Assembly: GCF_020532645.1 (NCBI RefSeq)
Contig: NZ_JAJAUZ010000079.1
Span: 1-32,167, forward strand
Reading direction: 5' to 3'
DNA from: Streptomyces bambusae
Lineage (GTDB): Bacteria > Actinomycetota > Actinomycetes > Streptomycetales > Streptomycetaceae
Length of the DNA stretch: 32,167 nt
Every line of letters starts with the position of its first letter. Within the stretch, counting starts at the first letter, position 1. The position numbers were made by a program, and so were the translations under genes. Below are positions 16,631 to 23,719 of the stretch, piece by piece. The notes under the pieces were generated by a model. The model saw only the letters and a list, made by a program, of their open reading frames with translations. It was not told the origin of the DNA and searched no databases.

Positions 16631-16680
16631 CCTCGGGCGCGCTTTGCTCTTCGTAGGAAAATACAGGGGCTGATCGTTGC

Positions 16681-16711
16681 GGACTGGCCGCCCCACCTGG
16701 GGCGGCAGTCC
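16681..16711. terminator. Terminator after the META lipoprotein gene
   Basis: GCCGCCCC/GGGGCGGC around loop ACCT is extended by GGACT/AGTCC with one bulged G (16681-16694 with 16699-16711). Confidence 0.8.
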
Positions 16712-16859
16712 GTGACGGGGCGTGCCGCCGAAGGGACCCTGTGCATTCCTTTTGTGTGTTCCGACAAGGGAATCCGGACCCTAAGTGAGGAGTGTCGTCA
16801 CCCTCTGTGCTGTGACATTTCCCGGGTATCCCCAATTCGGACCAGTGGTCGATCTCGCC
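16712..16859. other. Non-coding region upstream of purF
   Basis: This is the stretch before the purF promoter. It contains a very short open frame (16741-16788, GTG start, 15 codons, GAAGGGA 5 nt upstream) that would encode VHSFCVFRQGNPDPK. It lies upstream of the presumed leaderless start, so it would not be on the main purF mRNA. Otherwise nothing is recognised. Confidence 0.4.
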
Positions 16860-16873
16860 TACACTTCAAGACG
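16860..16873 (+). promoter_or_regulatory. Candidate leaderless promoter of purF
   Basis: TACACT (16860-16865) is a good -10 match and ends 7 nt before GTG 16873. No Shine-Dalgarno sequence exists upstream, and no other in-frame start lies before the catalytic Cys. TTCGGA (16836-16841, spacer 18) is a weak -35 candidate. Confidence 0.5.
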
Positions 16874-18390
16874 TGCCTCGTGGTGATGGACGACTCAACC
16901 ACGACCTGCTCCCCGGCGAGAAGGGCCCCCAGGACGCTTGCGGCGTCTTCGGTGTCTGGGCTCCGGGTGAAGAGGTCGCCAAGCTCACCTACTTCGGACT
17001 GTATGCACTGCAGCACCGCGGACAAGAGTCCGCGGGCATCGCTGTGAGCAACGGTTCCCAGATCCTCGTCTTCAAGGACATGGGCCTCGTGTCCCAGGTC
17101 TTCGACGAAACCTCTCTCGGCTCTCTCCAGGGCCACATTGCGGTCGGTCACGCCCGTTACTCGACCACCGGTGCCTCGGTGTGGGAGAACGCGCAGCCCA
17201 CCTTCCGCGCCACGGCCCACGGCTCCCTGGCCCTGGGTCACAACGGCAACCTGGTGAACACCGCCGAACTCGCCGAAATGGTGGCCGCCCTGCCCCGGCA
17301 GGACGGCCGCACCACCCGGGTGGCGGCCACCAACGACACCGATCTGGTCACGGCCCTGCTGGCCGGCCAGACCGATGACGACGGCAAGCCGCTGACCGTC
17401 GAGGAATCGGCCCGCAAGGTCCTTCCGCAGGTCAAGGGCGCCTTCTCGCTCGTCTTCATGGACGAGGGGACGCTCTACACCGCCCGTGACCCGCAGGGCA
17501 TCCGCCCGCTGGTCCTCGGCCGCCTGGAGCGCGGCTGGGTGGTCGCGAGCGAGTCCGCCGCCCTCGACATCGTGGGCGCCAGCTTCGTCCGCGAGGTCGA
17601 GCCGGGCGAGCTCATCGCGATCGACGAGAACGGCCTCCGCACCTCGCGCTTCGCTGAAGCAAAGCCCAAGGGCTGTGTCTTCGAGTACGTCTACCTGGCG
17701 CGCCCGGACACCGACATCGCCGGCCGCAACGTGTACCTCTCGCGCGTCGAGATGGGCCGCAGGCTGGCGAAGGAAGCCCCGGTCGACGCCGACCTGGTCA
17801 TAGCGACCCCGGAATCCGGGACCCCCGCGGCCGTCGGCTACGCCGAGGCCAGCGGCATCCCGTACGGATCCGGCCTGGTCAAGAATGCCTACGTCGGCCG
17901 GACCTTCATCCAGCCCTCGCAGACGATCCGTCAGCTCGGCATCCGGCTGAAGCTCAACCCGCTCAAGGAAGTCATCCGCGGCAAGCGCCTGGTGGTCGTC
18001 GACGACTCGATCGTCCGCGGCAACACCCAGCGCGCCCTGGTCCGGATGCTCCGCGAGGCCGGCGCTGCCGAGGTCCACATCCGGATCTCGTCGCCGCCCG
18101 TCAAGTGGCCCTGCTTCTTCGGCATCGACTTCGCCACCCGCGCGGAGCTGATCGCCAACGGCATGTCCGTGGACGAGATCGGCAAGTCGCTGGGCGCGGA
18201 CTCCCTCGCGTACATCTCCCTCGATTCCATGATCGAGGCGACGACCATCGCGAAGCCGGACCTGTGCCGGGCCTGCTTCGACGGCGTCTACCCGATGGAG
18301 CTTCCCGACCCGGAACTCCTGGGCAAGCAGCTGCTGGAGACCGAGCTCCTGGGCGGCACCGACGCCGCCGACGCGCTCCGCCGCCCGTAA
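16873..18390 (+). CDS. purF: Amidophosphoribosyltransferase (iron-sulfur, propeptide-containing type)
   Basis: PurF catalyses the committed step of purine synthesis: glutamine plus PRPP to phosphoribosylamine. The 505-residue precursor has a 22-residue propeptide ending DA; cleavage exposes the nucleophile C23 of CGVFGVW. The N-terminal glutaminase half has ALQHRGQESAGI, GHARYSTTG and ALGHNGNLVN. The C-terminal phosphoribosyltransferase half has the PRPP loop VVVDDSIVRGNT (about 373-384). C268, C414, C465 and C468 match in spacing the four cysteines that hold the 4Fe-4S cluster in Bacillus subtilis PurF. It is therefore the cluster-bearing, self-processing type. GTG 16873 is the only plausible start and is probably leaderless. 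purM follows after 37 nt and is likely co-transcribed. Confidence 0.97.
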   Translation: MPRGDGRLNHDLLPGEKGPQDACGVFGVWAPGEEVAKLTYFGLYALQHRGQESAGIAVSNGSQILVFKDMGLVSQVFDETSLGSLQGHIAVGHARYSTTGASVWENAQPTFRATAHGSLALGHNGNLVNTAELAEMVAALPRQDGRTTRVAATNDTDLVTALLAGQTDDDGKPLTVEESARKVLPQVKGAFSLVFMDEGTLYTARDPQGIRPLVLGRLERGWVVASESAALDIVGASFVREVEPGELIAIDENGLRTSRFAEAKPKGCVFEYVYLARPDTDIAGRNVYLSRVEMGRRLAKEAPVDADLVIATPESGTPAAVGYAEASGIPYGSGLVKNAYVGRTFIQPSQTIRQLGIRLKLNPLKEVIRGKRLVVVDDSIVRGNTQRALVRMLREAGAAEVHIRISSPPVKWPCFFGIDFATRAELIANGMSVDEIGKSLGADSLAYISLDSMIEATTIAKPDLCRACFDGVYPMELPDPELLGKQLLETELLGGTDAADALRRP

Positions 18391-18427
18391 CTCCCTCACG
18401 CAGTACGAACACGAAAGCTCTCACCTC

Positions 18428-19522
18428 ATGTCTGCTGAGTCCCTTGAGCCTGCTCCGCAGGCGGCCACCGGTGCCTCCTACGCCTCCGCGGGCGTCGACA
18501 TCGAAGCGGGTGACCGCGCGGTCGAGCTGATGAAGCAGTGGGTGAAGAAGACCCAGCGCCCCGAGGTCCTCGGCGGCCTCGGGGGCTTCGCCGGCCTCTT
18601 CGACGCGTCCGCCCTCAAGCGCTACGAGCGGCCGCTGCTCGCCTCGGCGACCGACGGCGTCGGCACGAAGGTCGACATCGCCCGCCAGATGGGCGTGTAC
18701 GACACGATCGGCCACGACCTGGTGGCGATGGTCATGGACGACATCGTCGTCTGCGGTGCCGAGCCGCTGTTCATGACGGACTACATCTGCGTCGGCAAGG
18801 TCCACCCGGAGCGGGTCGCCCAGATCGTCAAGGGCATCGCCGAGGGCTGCGTGCTGGCCGGCACCGCCCTGGTCGGCGGCGAGACCGCCGAACACCCGGG
18901 CCTGCTGGGACCGGACGACTTCGACGTCGCGGGCGCCGGCACCGGCGTCGTGGAGTACGACCGGCTGCTCGGCGCGGATCGCATCCGTACGGGGGACGCC
19001 GTCATCGCGATGGCATCGTCCGGACTTCACTCGAACGGGTACTCGCTGGTCCGGCACGTGCTCTTCGACCGGGCCGGGCTGTCCCTGGACCGGGAGGTCC
19101 CGGAGTTCGGCCGCACCCTCGGCGAGGAGCTCCTGGAGCCCACCAAGATCTACTCGCTGGACTGCCTGGCGCTCACCCGGACCACCGAGGTGCACGCGTT
19201 CTCGCACATCACCGGCGGCGGTCTGGCGGCCAACCTGGCCCGCGTGATCCCGGACCACCTGCACGCCACGGTCGACCGTTCGACCTGGACCCCGGGTGCC
19301 GTGTTCGACCTGGTCGGCAAGGCGGGCCGGGTGGAGCGGCTGGAGCTGGAGAAGACCCTGAACATGGGTGTGGGCATGATGGCCGTCGTCCCGCAGGAGT
19401 CCGTCGAGGTGGCCCTGACCACGCTGGCCGACCGTGGGGTCGACGCCTGGGTGGCCGGCGAGATCCTGGACCGCGGCGAGCACACCGAGGGCGCCACCCT
19501 CACCGGGGTGTACGCGGTCTGA
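18428..19522 (+). CDS. purM: Phosphoribosylformylglycinamidine cyclo-ligase (AIR synthetase)
   Basis: PurM closes the imidazole ring of FGAM to AIR using ATP. The 364-residue protein has AGVDIEAGDRAVELMK near the start, the Gly-rich loop VLGGLGGFAGLFD, the signature LLASATDGVGTKVDIA, DIVVCGAEPLFMTDY, GGETAEHPGLL and the later HITGGGLAANLARV. All are typical and intact. About 20 N-terminal residues before ASYASAGVDI are a variable extension common in Streptomyces. ATG 18428 has only a weak GAAAG about 10 nt upstream. Its position 37 nt after purF indicates a purF-purM unit. Two hairpins follow the stop. Confidence 0.97.
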   Translation: MSAESLEPAPQAATGASYASAGVDIEAGDRAVELMKQWVKKTQRPEVLGGLGGFAGLFDASALKRYERPLLASATDGVGTKVDIARQMGVYDTIGHDLVAMVMDDIVVCGAEPLFMTDYICVGKVHPERVAQIVKGIAEGCVLAGTALVGGETAEHPGLLGPDDFDVAGAGTGVVEYDRLLGADRIRTGDAVIAMASSGLHSNGYSLVRHVLFDRAGLSLDREVPEFGRTLGEELLEPTKIYSLDCLALTRTTEVHAFSHITGGGLAANLARVIPDHLHATVDRSTWTPGAVFDLVGKAGRVERLELEKTLNMGVGMMAVVPQESVEVALTTLADRGVDAWVAGEILDRGEHTEGATLTGVYAV

Positions 19523-19524
19523 CC

Positions 19525-19540
19525 TGCGAGGTTCCTCGCA
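19525..19540. repeat. Short perfect inverted repeat after purM
   Basis: TGCGAGG (19525-19531) and CCTCGCA (19534-19540) are separated by only 2 nt and lie 2 nt after the purM stop. The tight spacing disfavours an RNA hairpin loop and could suit a protein-binding palindrome. Confidence 0.45.
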
Positions 19541-19554
19541 CGTTCATCGACATA

Positions 19555-19590
19555 CGGCAGGGGAGCGGGCTGCGGCCCGCTCCCCTGCCG
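19555..19590. terminator. Terminator of purF-purM
   Basis: CGGCAGGGGAGCGGGC (19555-19570) pairs perfectly with GCCCGCTCCCCTGCCG (19575-19590) around loop TGCG. Confidence 0.88.
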
Positions 19591-19628
19591 GTCGTTGCAG
19601 CAGCCCCTGCCGGCCGTTGCAGCAGCGA
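19585..19628. repeat. 22-bp direct tandem repeat
   Basis: Unit 1 (19585-19606) and unit 2 (19607-19628) both read CTGCCGG-Y-CGTTGCAGCAGC plus two bases, differing at one internal position and the last two. The first unit overlaps the right arm of the purM terminator. Confidence 0.8.
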
Positions 19629-19681
19629 TCGCCGCGGATGCCCTGCGGCCTCTTGCACGGCCGTACCCGAGCAGCACTGAA

Positions 19682-19711
19682 CCCGGTCCGGGGAAAAGTC
19701 CCTGGACCGGG
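19682..19711. terminator. Terminator between purM and the DUF3073 gene
   Basis: CCCGGTCC (19682-19689) pairs with GGACCGGG (19704-19711), continued by a G-U pair and GGGA/TCCC (19691-19694 with 19699-19702) around loop AAAG. A TTTTT run follows on the plus strand at 19720-19724. It probably serves both convergent units. Confidence 0.75.
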
Positions 19712-19752
19712 CTCAGACGTTTTTCAGCTGGTCAGCCCGATGTCGAGCCGAG

Positions 19753-20019
19753 TCAAGCGCCGCGGCGCTGCTGGGTGGGACCGGACTCGTCGTCCTCGTC
19801 CTCATCCGTGTTGTACATGTCCGCATAGCGGGCATACGGGTCGTCGTCTTCGTCCTCGAACGGCTCCCCGTTCGGCGGCTGGCTAACCGGCTGGTTAACC
19901 GGCTCCGAAGTCGATGCGCCCAGCTCGTTGGCCAGACGTGACAGATCAGTCCCGCCGCTGCTGTACTTCAGCTGGCGGGCGACCTTCGTCTGCTTGGCCT
20001 TTGCCCGGCCGCGCCCCAT
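19753..20019 (-). CDS. DUF3073 family protein
   Basis: The small protein of 88 residues matches the actinobacterial DUF3073 family, recognised by the N-terminus MGRGRAKAKQTKVARQLKYSS and the acidic, Tyr-containing C-terminal half (EDEDDDPYARYADMY, then DEDEDDESG). Its charge is strongly polarised: very basic at the start, very acidic at the end. A short internal repeat (PVNQPVSQP) separates the two halves, and its codons are unusually AT-ending for this genome. The function is unknown. ATG 20019 was chosen because GAGGGGG lies 6-7 nt upstream and the family starts here; the frame extends 48 codons further without support. It converges on purM and is transcribed alone. Confidence 0.88.
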   Translation of the reverse strand: MGRGRAKAKQTKVARQLKYSSGGTDLSRLANELGASTSEPVNQPVSQPPNGEPFEDEDDDPYARYADMYNTDEDEDDESGPTQQRRGA

Positions 20020-20303
20020 GGCTCGACCCCCTCGGTGACGGGGCTCGACGGCCCCAGAGTCTTGACACGCGTTCATGATTCGGAACGGACTCTCCGTAGA
20101 GAGGCCGGTCCGTAGGGCTTCCACGGTACCTGGTTCAGCGGCCATACGGTACGTCGCCCGCATGACGTGCCTCGACGCAGTGCCGGCGAGACGCCCCGTA
20201 CTCGCTGGTCAGCTGTGATTTTAGCTCCTTATTGACGGACGACCCGCCGAAGCGCAGTGAGTCTCACCACGCAGTGCCCGACGGGCCGTCCGGAGGAGCC
20301 GTC
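20020..20303. other. Intergenic region between vdh and the DUF3073 gene
   Basis: About 284 bases without a gene; it must hold the promoter of the DUF3073 gene (minus strand) and the end of vdh. I see no strong hairpin with a T tract and no clear promoter hexamers. The segment around 20205-20240 is locally AT-richer. Confidence 0.45.
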
Positions 20304-21395
20304 CTACGCCGTGCGGGAGGCGCGCGCCTCGGCCATGCGCTGCTCGGCGATGCGGTCGGCGGCGGCGGCCGGCGGGATGCCATCCGACTTCGCGCGGGCA
20401 AAGATCTCCAGGGTGGTGTCGAAGATCTTCGTGGCCTTGACCTTGCAGCGGTCGAAGTCGAAGCCGTGCAGCTCGTCGGCGACCTGGATGACGCCGCCGG
20501 CGTTCACCACGTAGTCCGGGGCGTAGAGGATGCCGCGGTCCGCGAGGTCCTTCTCGATGCCGGGGTGGGCCAGCTGGTTGTTGGCCGCGCCGCAGACGAT
20601 CTTCGCGGTGAGCACCGGGACCGAGTCGTCGTTGAGGGCGCCGCCCAGGGCGCACGGGGCGTAGATGTCGAGGCCCTCGGTGCGGATGAGGGTCTCGGTG
20701 TCGGCGACCGCGGTGACCTGGGGGTGCTTGGCGATGATCCGGTCCACGGACTCCTGGCGGACGTCCGTGATGACGACCTCGGCGCCGTCCTCGAGGAGGT
20801 GCTCGACCAGGTAGTGGCCGACCTTGCCGACGCCGACGACGCCGACCTTGCGGCCGCGGAGGGTCGGGTCGCCCCACACGTGCTGGGCGCTGGCGCGCAT
20901 GCCCTGGAAGACGCCGTAGGCGGTGAGGACGGAGGAGTCGCCGGCGCCGCCGTTCTCGGGGGAGCGGCCGGTCGCCCAGCGGGTTTCACGGGCCACGACG
21001 TCCATGTCGGCGACGTAGGTGCCGACGTCGCAGGCGGTGACGTAGCGACCGCCGAGGGACTCCACGAACCGGCCGTAGGCCAGCAGCAGTTCCTCGCTCT
21101 TGAGGACGTCCGGGTCGCCGATGATCACGGCCTTGCCGCCGCCGTGGTCGAGGCCGGCGAGGGCGTTCTTGTACGACATGCCACGCGACAGGTTGAGGGC
21201 GTCGAGCACGGCCTCCTCGTCGGAGCCGTAGGCGTGGAACCGGGTGCCTCCGAGGGCCGGGCCCAGGGCGGTGGAGTGGAGGGCGATGACGGCCTTCAGT
21301 CCGGTGGCGCGGTCCTGGCACAGCACGACTTGCTCATGGCCTCCCTGCTCCGAACGGAACAGGGTGTGCAGGACGCCGTCGGTCATTTCGGTCAC
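20304..21395 (-). CDS. vdh: Valine (branched-chain amino acid) dehydrogenase, NAD-dependent
   Basis: The enzyme oxidatively deaminates valine, leucine and isoleucine to 2-oxo acids. In Streptomyces this feeds catabolism and the supply of acyl-CoA starters and extenders for polyketides. The 363-residue protein has the substrate domain with ALGPALGGTRFHAY, the catalytic Lys motif YKNALAGLDHGGGKAVI, the catalytic Asp region ACDVGTYVADMD, and the Rossmann motif VVGVGKVGHYLVEHL. The start is uncertain: GTG 21395 has GGGAG 8 nt upstream and is preferred; ATG 21410 would add five residues but overlaps that site, and ATG 21386 is also possible. The identity as Vdh rather than leucine dehydrogenase rests on similarity to the known Streptomyces protein and gene order. 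It is divergent from the next gene. Confidence 0.92.
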   Translation of the reverse strand: MTEMTDGVLHTLFRSEQGGHEQVVLCQDRATGLKAVIALHSTALGPALGGTRFHAYGSDEEAVLDALNLSRGMSYKNALAGLDHGGGKAVIIGDPDVLKSEELLLAYGRFVESLGGRYVTACDVGTYVADMDVVARETRWATGRSPENGGAGDSSVLTAYGVFQGMRASAQHVWGDPTLRGRKVGVVGVGKVGHYLVEHLLEDGAEVVITDVRQESVDRIIAKHPQVTAVADTETLIRTEGLDIYAPCALGGALNDDSVPVLTAKIVCGAANNQLAHPGIEKDLADRGILYAPDYVVNAGGVIQVADELHGFDFDRCKVKATKIFDTTLEIFARAKSDGIPPAAAADRIAEQRMAEARASRTA

Positions 21396-21559
21396 GGTGG
21401 TGACTCCCATAAGTGATGCGGCGGGGAAGCCCTCCTGCGGGTGGGGAGGGCGTGTGGGAGCAGCGTAAGACCTGCGGGGCGCCCGTAGGTGCCGGGTGCC
21501 GAGGATCACCCTCGGCGGGAGTACGCGTAGCGGCGCGGGCGGTGGGGGAGGAGGTGGGG

Positions 21560-22393
21560 GTGACCGATTCCCTCACCGTCCCGTATGCCTCCTACCTGCG
21601 AGTCTACGAGCCCCTGGCGGCCTTTCCGGAGCCCGAGCGCACCCATTGGTCGGACTACGCCCGGCGGGGCTGCGCGCCCGGCTACCAGGACGAGCTGAGG
21701 CGGTCCCTGGCGGACCTGGTGCCGGTGCCGCCGGTGGGGGTGCCGGTGCACGAGAGCGCGGACGCGTTCACGGCGACGGTGGACGGGGTGCTTCTGGTGT
21801 GTCCGTGGCGGACCCGGCTGCGGGGCTGGCTGGCGCTGCGCGAGCTGGTGGAGGAGTTCCCGGCGCCGGTGCTGGACCAGGCGCTGCCCCCGGTGGTGCG
21901 GCTGCAGGCGCAGGCGGACTACGAGCGGTGGCGGGAGCGGAACCCGGACGCCCGGCCGTGGATCCGGACGGCGGTCTGGCAGGTGCCGCTGCGCTGGTTC
22001 GTGCTGGTCGCGGACGAGGAGCGGGAGTACGTGCCGGGGGAGCTGCTGCGGTACCGGACGCCGATGGTGCAGGCCCGGCGGCGGCTGGCGCGGGCGCTGC
22101 GGGTGCTGCGGCGCTCGGACGAGGAGCACGGGACCAGTCCGGCGCTTGCGGCGGGGCTGGTCGAAGTGGGCACGTGGCTGGAGGAGTTCCACCCGCGGTC
22201 GATGGTCGAAGTGGACTACGGCGGGCTGGTGCACGCGCTGCCGGCGGAGGCGCTGGCCGCCGACCGGTCGGCGGCGGAGCTGGCTGCGGGGCTGCGGGCG
22301 CTCGGCGCGGGCGACCCGGAGGGGGCCGGCGAGGTGTACGAGATTCTGGCGGCGCGCTGGCGATCGGTGCGCGAAAGACTGTTCGCCAACTGA
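21560..22393 (+). CDS. Conserved hypothetical protein
   Basis: I do not recognise this 277-residue protein. It has no signal peptide or clear membrane segment. It is Arg-rich and mostly helical-looking, with distinct Trp/Tyr motifs: PYASYLRVYEPLAAFPEPERTHW at the start, DGVLLVCPWRTRLRGWLALRELVEEF in the middle, and WIRTAVWQVPLRWFVLVADEEREYV (about 134-158). The section after it (about 160-200) looks like a long basic helix pair. GTG 21560 follows AGGAGGT; GTG 21554 is an alternative. Codon use is normal for the genome and an orthologue appears to occupy the same place between vdh and bldC in S. coelicolor (from memory), so it is a core gene rather than a recent arrival. Confidence 0.8.
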   Translation: MTDSLTVPYASYLRVYEPLAAFPEPERTHWSDYARRGCAPGYQDELRRSLADLVPVPPVGVPVHESADAFTATVDGVLLVCPWRTRLRGWLALRELVEEFPAPVLDQALPPVVRLQAQADYERWRERNPDARPWIRTAVWQVPLRWFVLVADEEREYVPGELLRYRTPMVQARRRLARALRVLRRSDEEHGTSPALAAGLVEVGTWLEEFHPRSMVEVDYGGLVHALPAEALAADRSAAELAAGLRALGAGDPEGAGEVYEILAARWRSVRERLFAN

Positions 22394-22888
22394 TGCGGAT
22401 GCAATGATTCCGCCCATCGGTAACACTCGGGCCTTTGTGCCGGGACCTACGTCCCGATCCGGGCCAATGGCCCAAGCGTGACGGAACGCACTAACTTCAC
22501 CCTTGCGCCGTTCCCCTACCCTCGTGCCAAAATAGGACAAGGAGTCCGGGGAGGGTTCCTTCCGCCCATCTACGGGCGGAATGCTCGGTAATGCACTCTA
22601 TGGGGGGTCTTTTGCGGCCCCCGATCGCTGTGTGACTGATCGTCACTGTGGGGTGACTGTCCGTTATGGGCTGGTCCATCGGCTTCCGTCGCGGATGAAC
22701 ACCTCAGAGGGCAATTCCATCGGTTTGGCCGACGAGGCTGGACGGATGGTGTAGTTGTAGTGCCGAGGACAAGCCGTTCGTCCTATAACCGACTCGGCCC
22801 GCGTCTGTCCATTTCGGGCAACGCGGGCCAAGGTGCAGAATTTAGAGGAAAGAACCGAGATGGTTCGGTTCTCCCGAGGAGGCCGCTC
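22394..22888. other. Long structured intergenic region / bldC leader
   Basis: 495 bases without a gene. It contains small palindromes GGGACCTACGTCCC (22442-22455) and GGGCCAATGGCCC (22461-22473), a hairpin TTCCGCCC/GGGCGGAA (22560-22567 with 22574-22581), a repeated 11-mer TTCCGCCCATC (22408-22418 and 22560-22570), and two hairpins next to the bldC ribosome-binding site (22796-22829 and 22851-22872). The bldC promoter cannot be placed with confidence; TACCCT near 22516 is one weak -10 candidate. Confidence 0.55.
22796..22872 (+). promoter_or_regulatory. Two hairpins in the bldC 5' leader
   Basis: Hairpin 1: GGCCCGCGT (22796-22804) with ACGCGGGCC (22821-22829), 16-nt loop. Hairpin 2: AGAACCGA (22851-22858) with TCGGTTCT (22865-22872), 6-nt loop, ending 3 nt before the Shine-Dalgarno GAGGAGG (22876-22882). 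The closeness to the ribosome-binding site suggests a role in translation or mRNA stability. Confidence 0.45.
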
Positions 22889-23095
22889 ATGACCGCTCGC
22901 ACCCCTGATGCCGAGCCGCTGCTGACCCCGGCTGAGGTTGCCACCATGTTCCGCGTGGACCCGAAGACGGTTACCCGCTGGGCCAAGGCCGGCAAGCTCA
23001 CGTCCATCCGCACGCTGGGTGGGCACCGCCGCTACCGCGAGGCTGAGGTCCGCGCCCTGCTTGCGGGTATTCCGCAGCAGCGCAGCGAGGCCTGA
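22889..23095 (+). CDS. bldC: Developmental regulator BldC (MerR-like DNA-binding domain)
   Basis: BldC controls the timing of entry into aerial development in Streptomyces. The 68-residue protein is little more than a winged helix-turn-helix of the MerR type: LLTPAEVATMFRVDPKTVTRWAKAGKLTSIRTLGGHRRY forms the HTH and wing, with a short C-terminal helix AEVRALLAGI. It lacks the effector domain and dimerisation coiled coil of MerR proteins; known BldC binds direct repeats head to tail in variable numbers. ATG 22889 has a near-perfect GAGGAGG 6 nt upstream and gives exactly the known length. It is monocistronic, with a long structured leader and a classical terminator at 23209-23247. Confidence 0.98.
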   Translation: MTARTPDAEPLLTPAEVATMFRVDPKTVTRWAKAGKLTSIRTLGGHRRYREAEVRALLAGIPQQRSEA

Positions 23096-23208
23096 GCACA
23101 GCAGCACCACAGCACCCCCGTTTTGCCGGGCGTTTATCGGGTCCCCCAATCCGATGGCCCCACCTAGCTTTATGCGGCCGGACCTGCCCCAACAGGCCCG
23201 CACCGTCG

Positions 23209-23247
23209 ATCGCGCTGGACTCCGCCGGGTCCAGCGCGATTTTTTTT
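23209..23247 (+). terminator. Rho-independent terminator of bldC
   Basis: ATCGCGCTGGAC (23209-23220) pairs perfectly with GTCCAGCGCGAT (23229-23240) and is followed directly by a run of T to 23247. A U tract this long is uncommon in such GC-rich genomes. Confidence 0.93.
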
Positions 23248-23500
23248 GTGCCCTCTCCGGCCGACGGGACCGGGGAGGGGCGCCGGACCGGCGTGCCGCC
23301 GGGAGCGCTGCCGGGCCTTCCGCTCGGGTTGCCGGGGAGGGGTCCAAGGGAGGTGCCATTGCACATATTAAATTGAAGGCCTGTATGGGTGCGATAAATG
23401 GTGTAGTTCCAAAAACTCATACGGTGACACCCGTCACATCTGATAACTCTTGTACATCCGGCATTGCACCCGTAAGGGGACTCCGCAGGAGAGACCGGTC

Positions 23501-23542
23501 ATGCGGTCGGGGGACTTTGTGCGGTCGGCTAATCGGAATTAA
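23501..23542 (+). CDS. Possible 13-residue small ORF
   Basis: ATG 23501 is preceded by AGGAGA (23487-23492) at 8 nt and opens a frame for MRSGDFVRSANRN ending in TAA. The start site is good, but the length gives no coding statistics. It is recorded because no other gene explains this AT-richer stretch. Confidence 0.12.
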   Translation: MRSGDFVRSANRN

Positions 23543-23609
23543 TCATTCCGCTCCGCGGGGGTGTTCAAACATCCGTCCGGGAGTCTGCGCGCACGAGTCT
23601 CCGGATGCG

Positions 23610-23648
23610 GGAGTCCGGACGTGGAGTCCGGACGTGGAGTCCGGACGC
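23610..23648. repeat. 13-bp tandem repeat, three copies
   Basis: GGAGTCCGGACGT occurs at 23610-23622, 23623-23635 and (last base C) 23636-23648. Each unit contains the palindrome TCCGGA. Further GAGTCCGGA-like pieces lie on both sides. Confidence 0.9.
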
Positions 23649-23679
23649 GGCCGGGTGCGAGAGAGTCCGGAAACGCCTT

Positions 23680-23709
23680 AGGGCCCGCATCTCGAAAGAT
23701 GCGGGCCCT
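23680..23709 (-). terminator. Terminator of tRNA-Asp copy 1
   Basis: AGGGCCCGCATCT (23680-23692) pairs perfectly with AGATGCGGGCCCT (23697-23709) around CGAA. It starts 11 nt past the 3' end of the minus-strand tRNA gene. Confidence 0.85.
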
Positions 23710-23719
23710 GAGTGAAAAG

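Larger units (their letters stand above)
23248..23679. other. Orphan intergenic region with lower GC
   Basis: Between the bldC terminator and the tRNA-Asp terminator there are about 430 bases without a recognised gene. The part 23355-23545 is visibly more AT-rich than the rest of the window. It holds a palindrome GTGACACCCGTCAC (23424-23437), possible promoter hexamers (TTGTAC about 23449-23454 with TAAGGG 17 nt later), a 13-codon open frame (23501-23542) and, near the right end, a 13-bp tandem repeat. Confidence 0.5.

Noticed and set aside
22760..22888. Longer N-terminal extension of BldC
   Set aside because: The frame is open upstream, but the known protein has 68 residues and the ATG at 22889 has a near-perfect ribosome-binding site. 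The upstream bases form hairpins.
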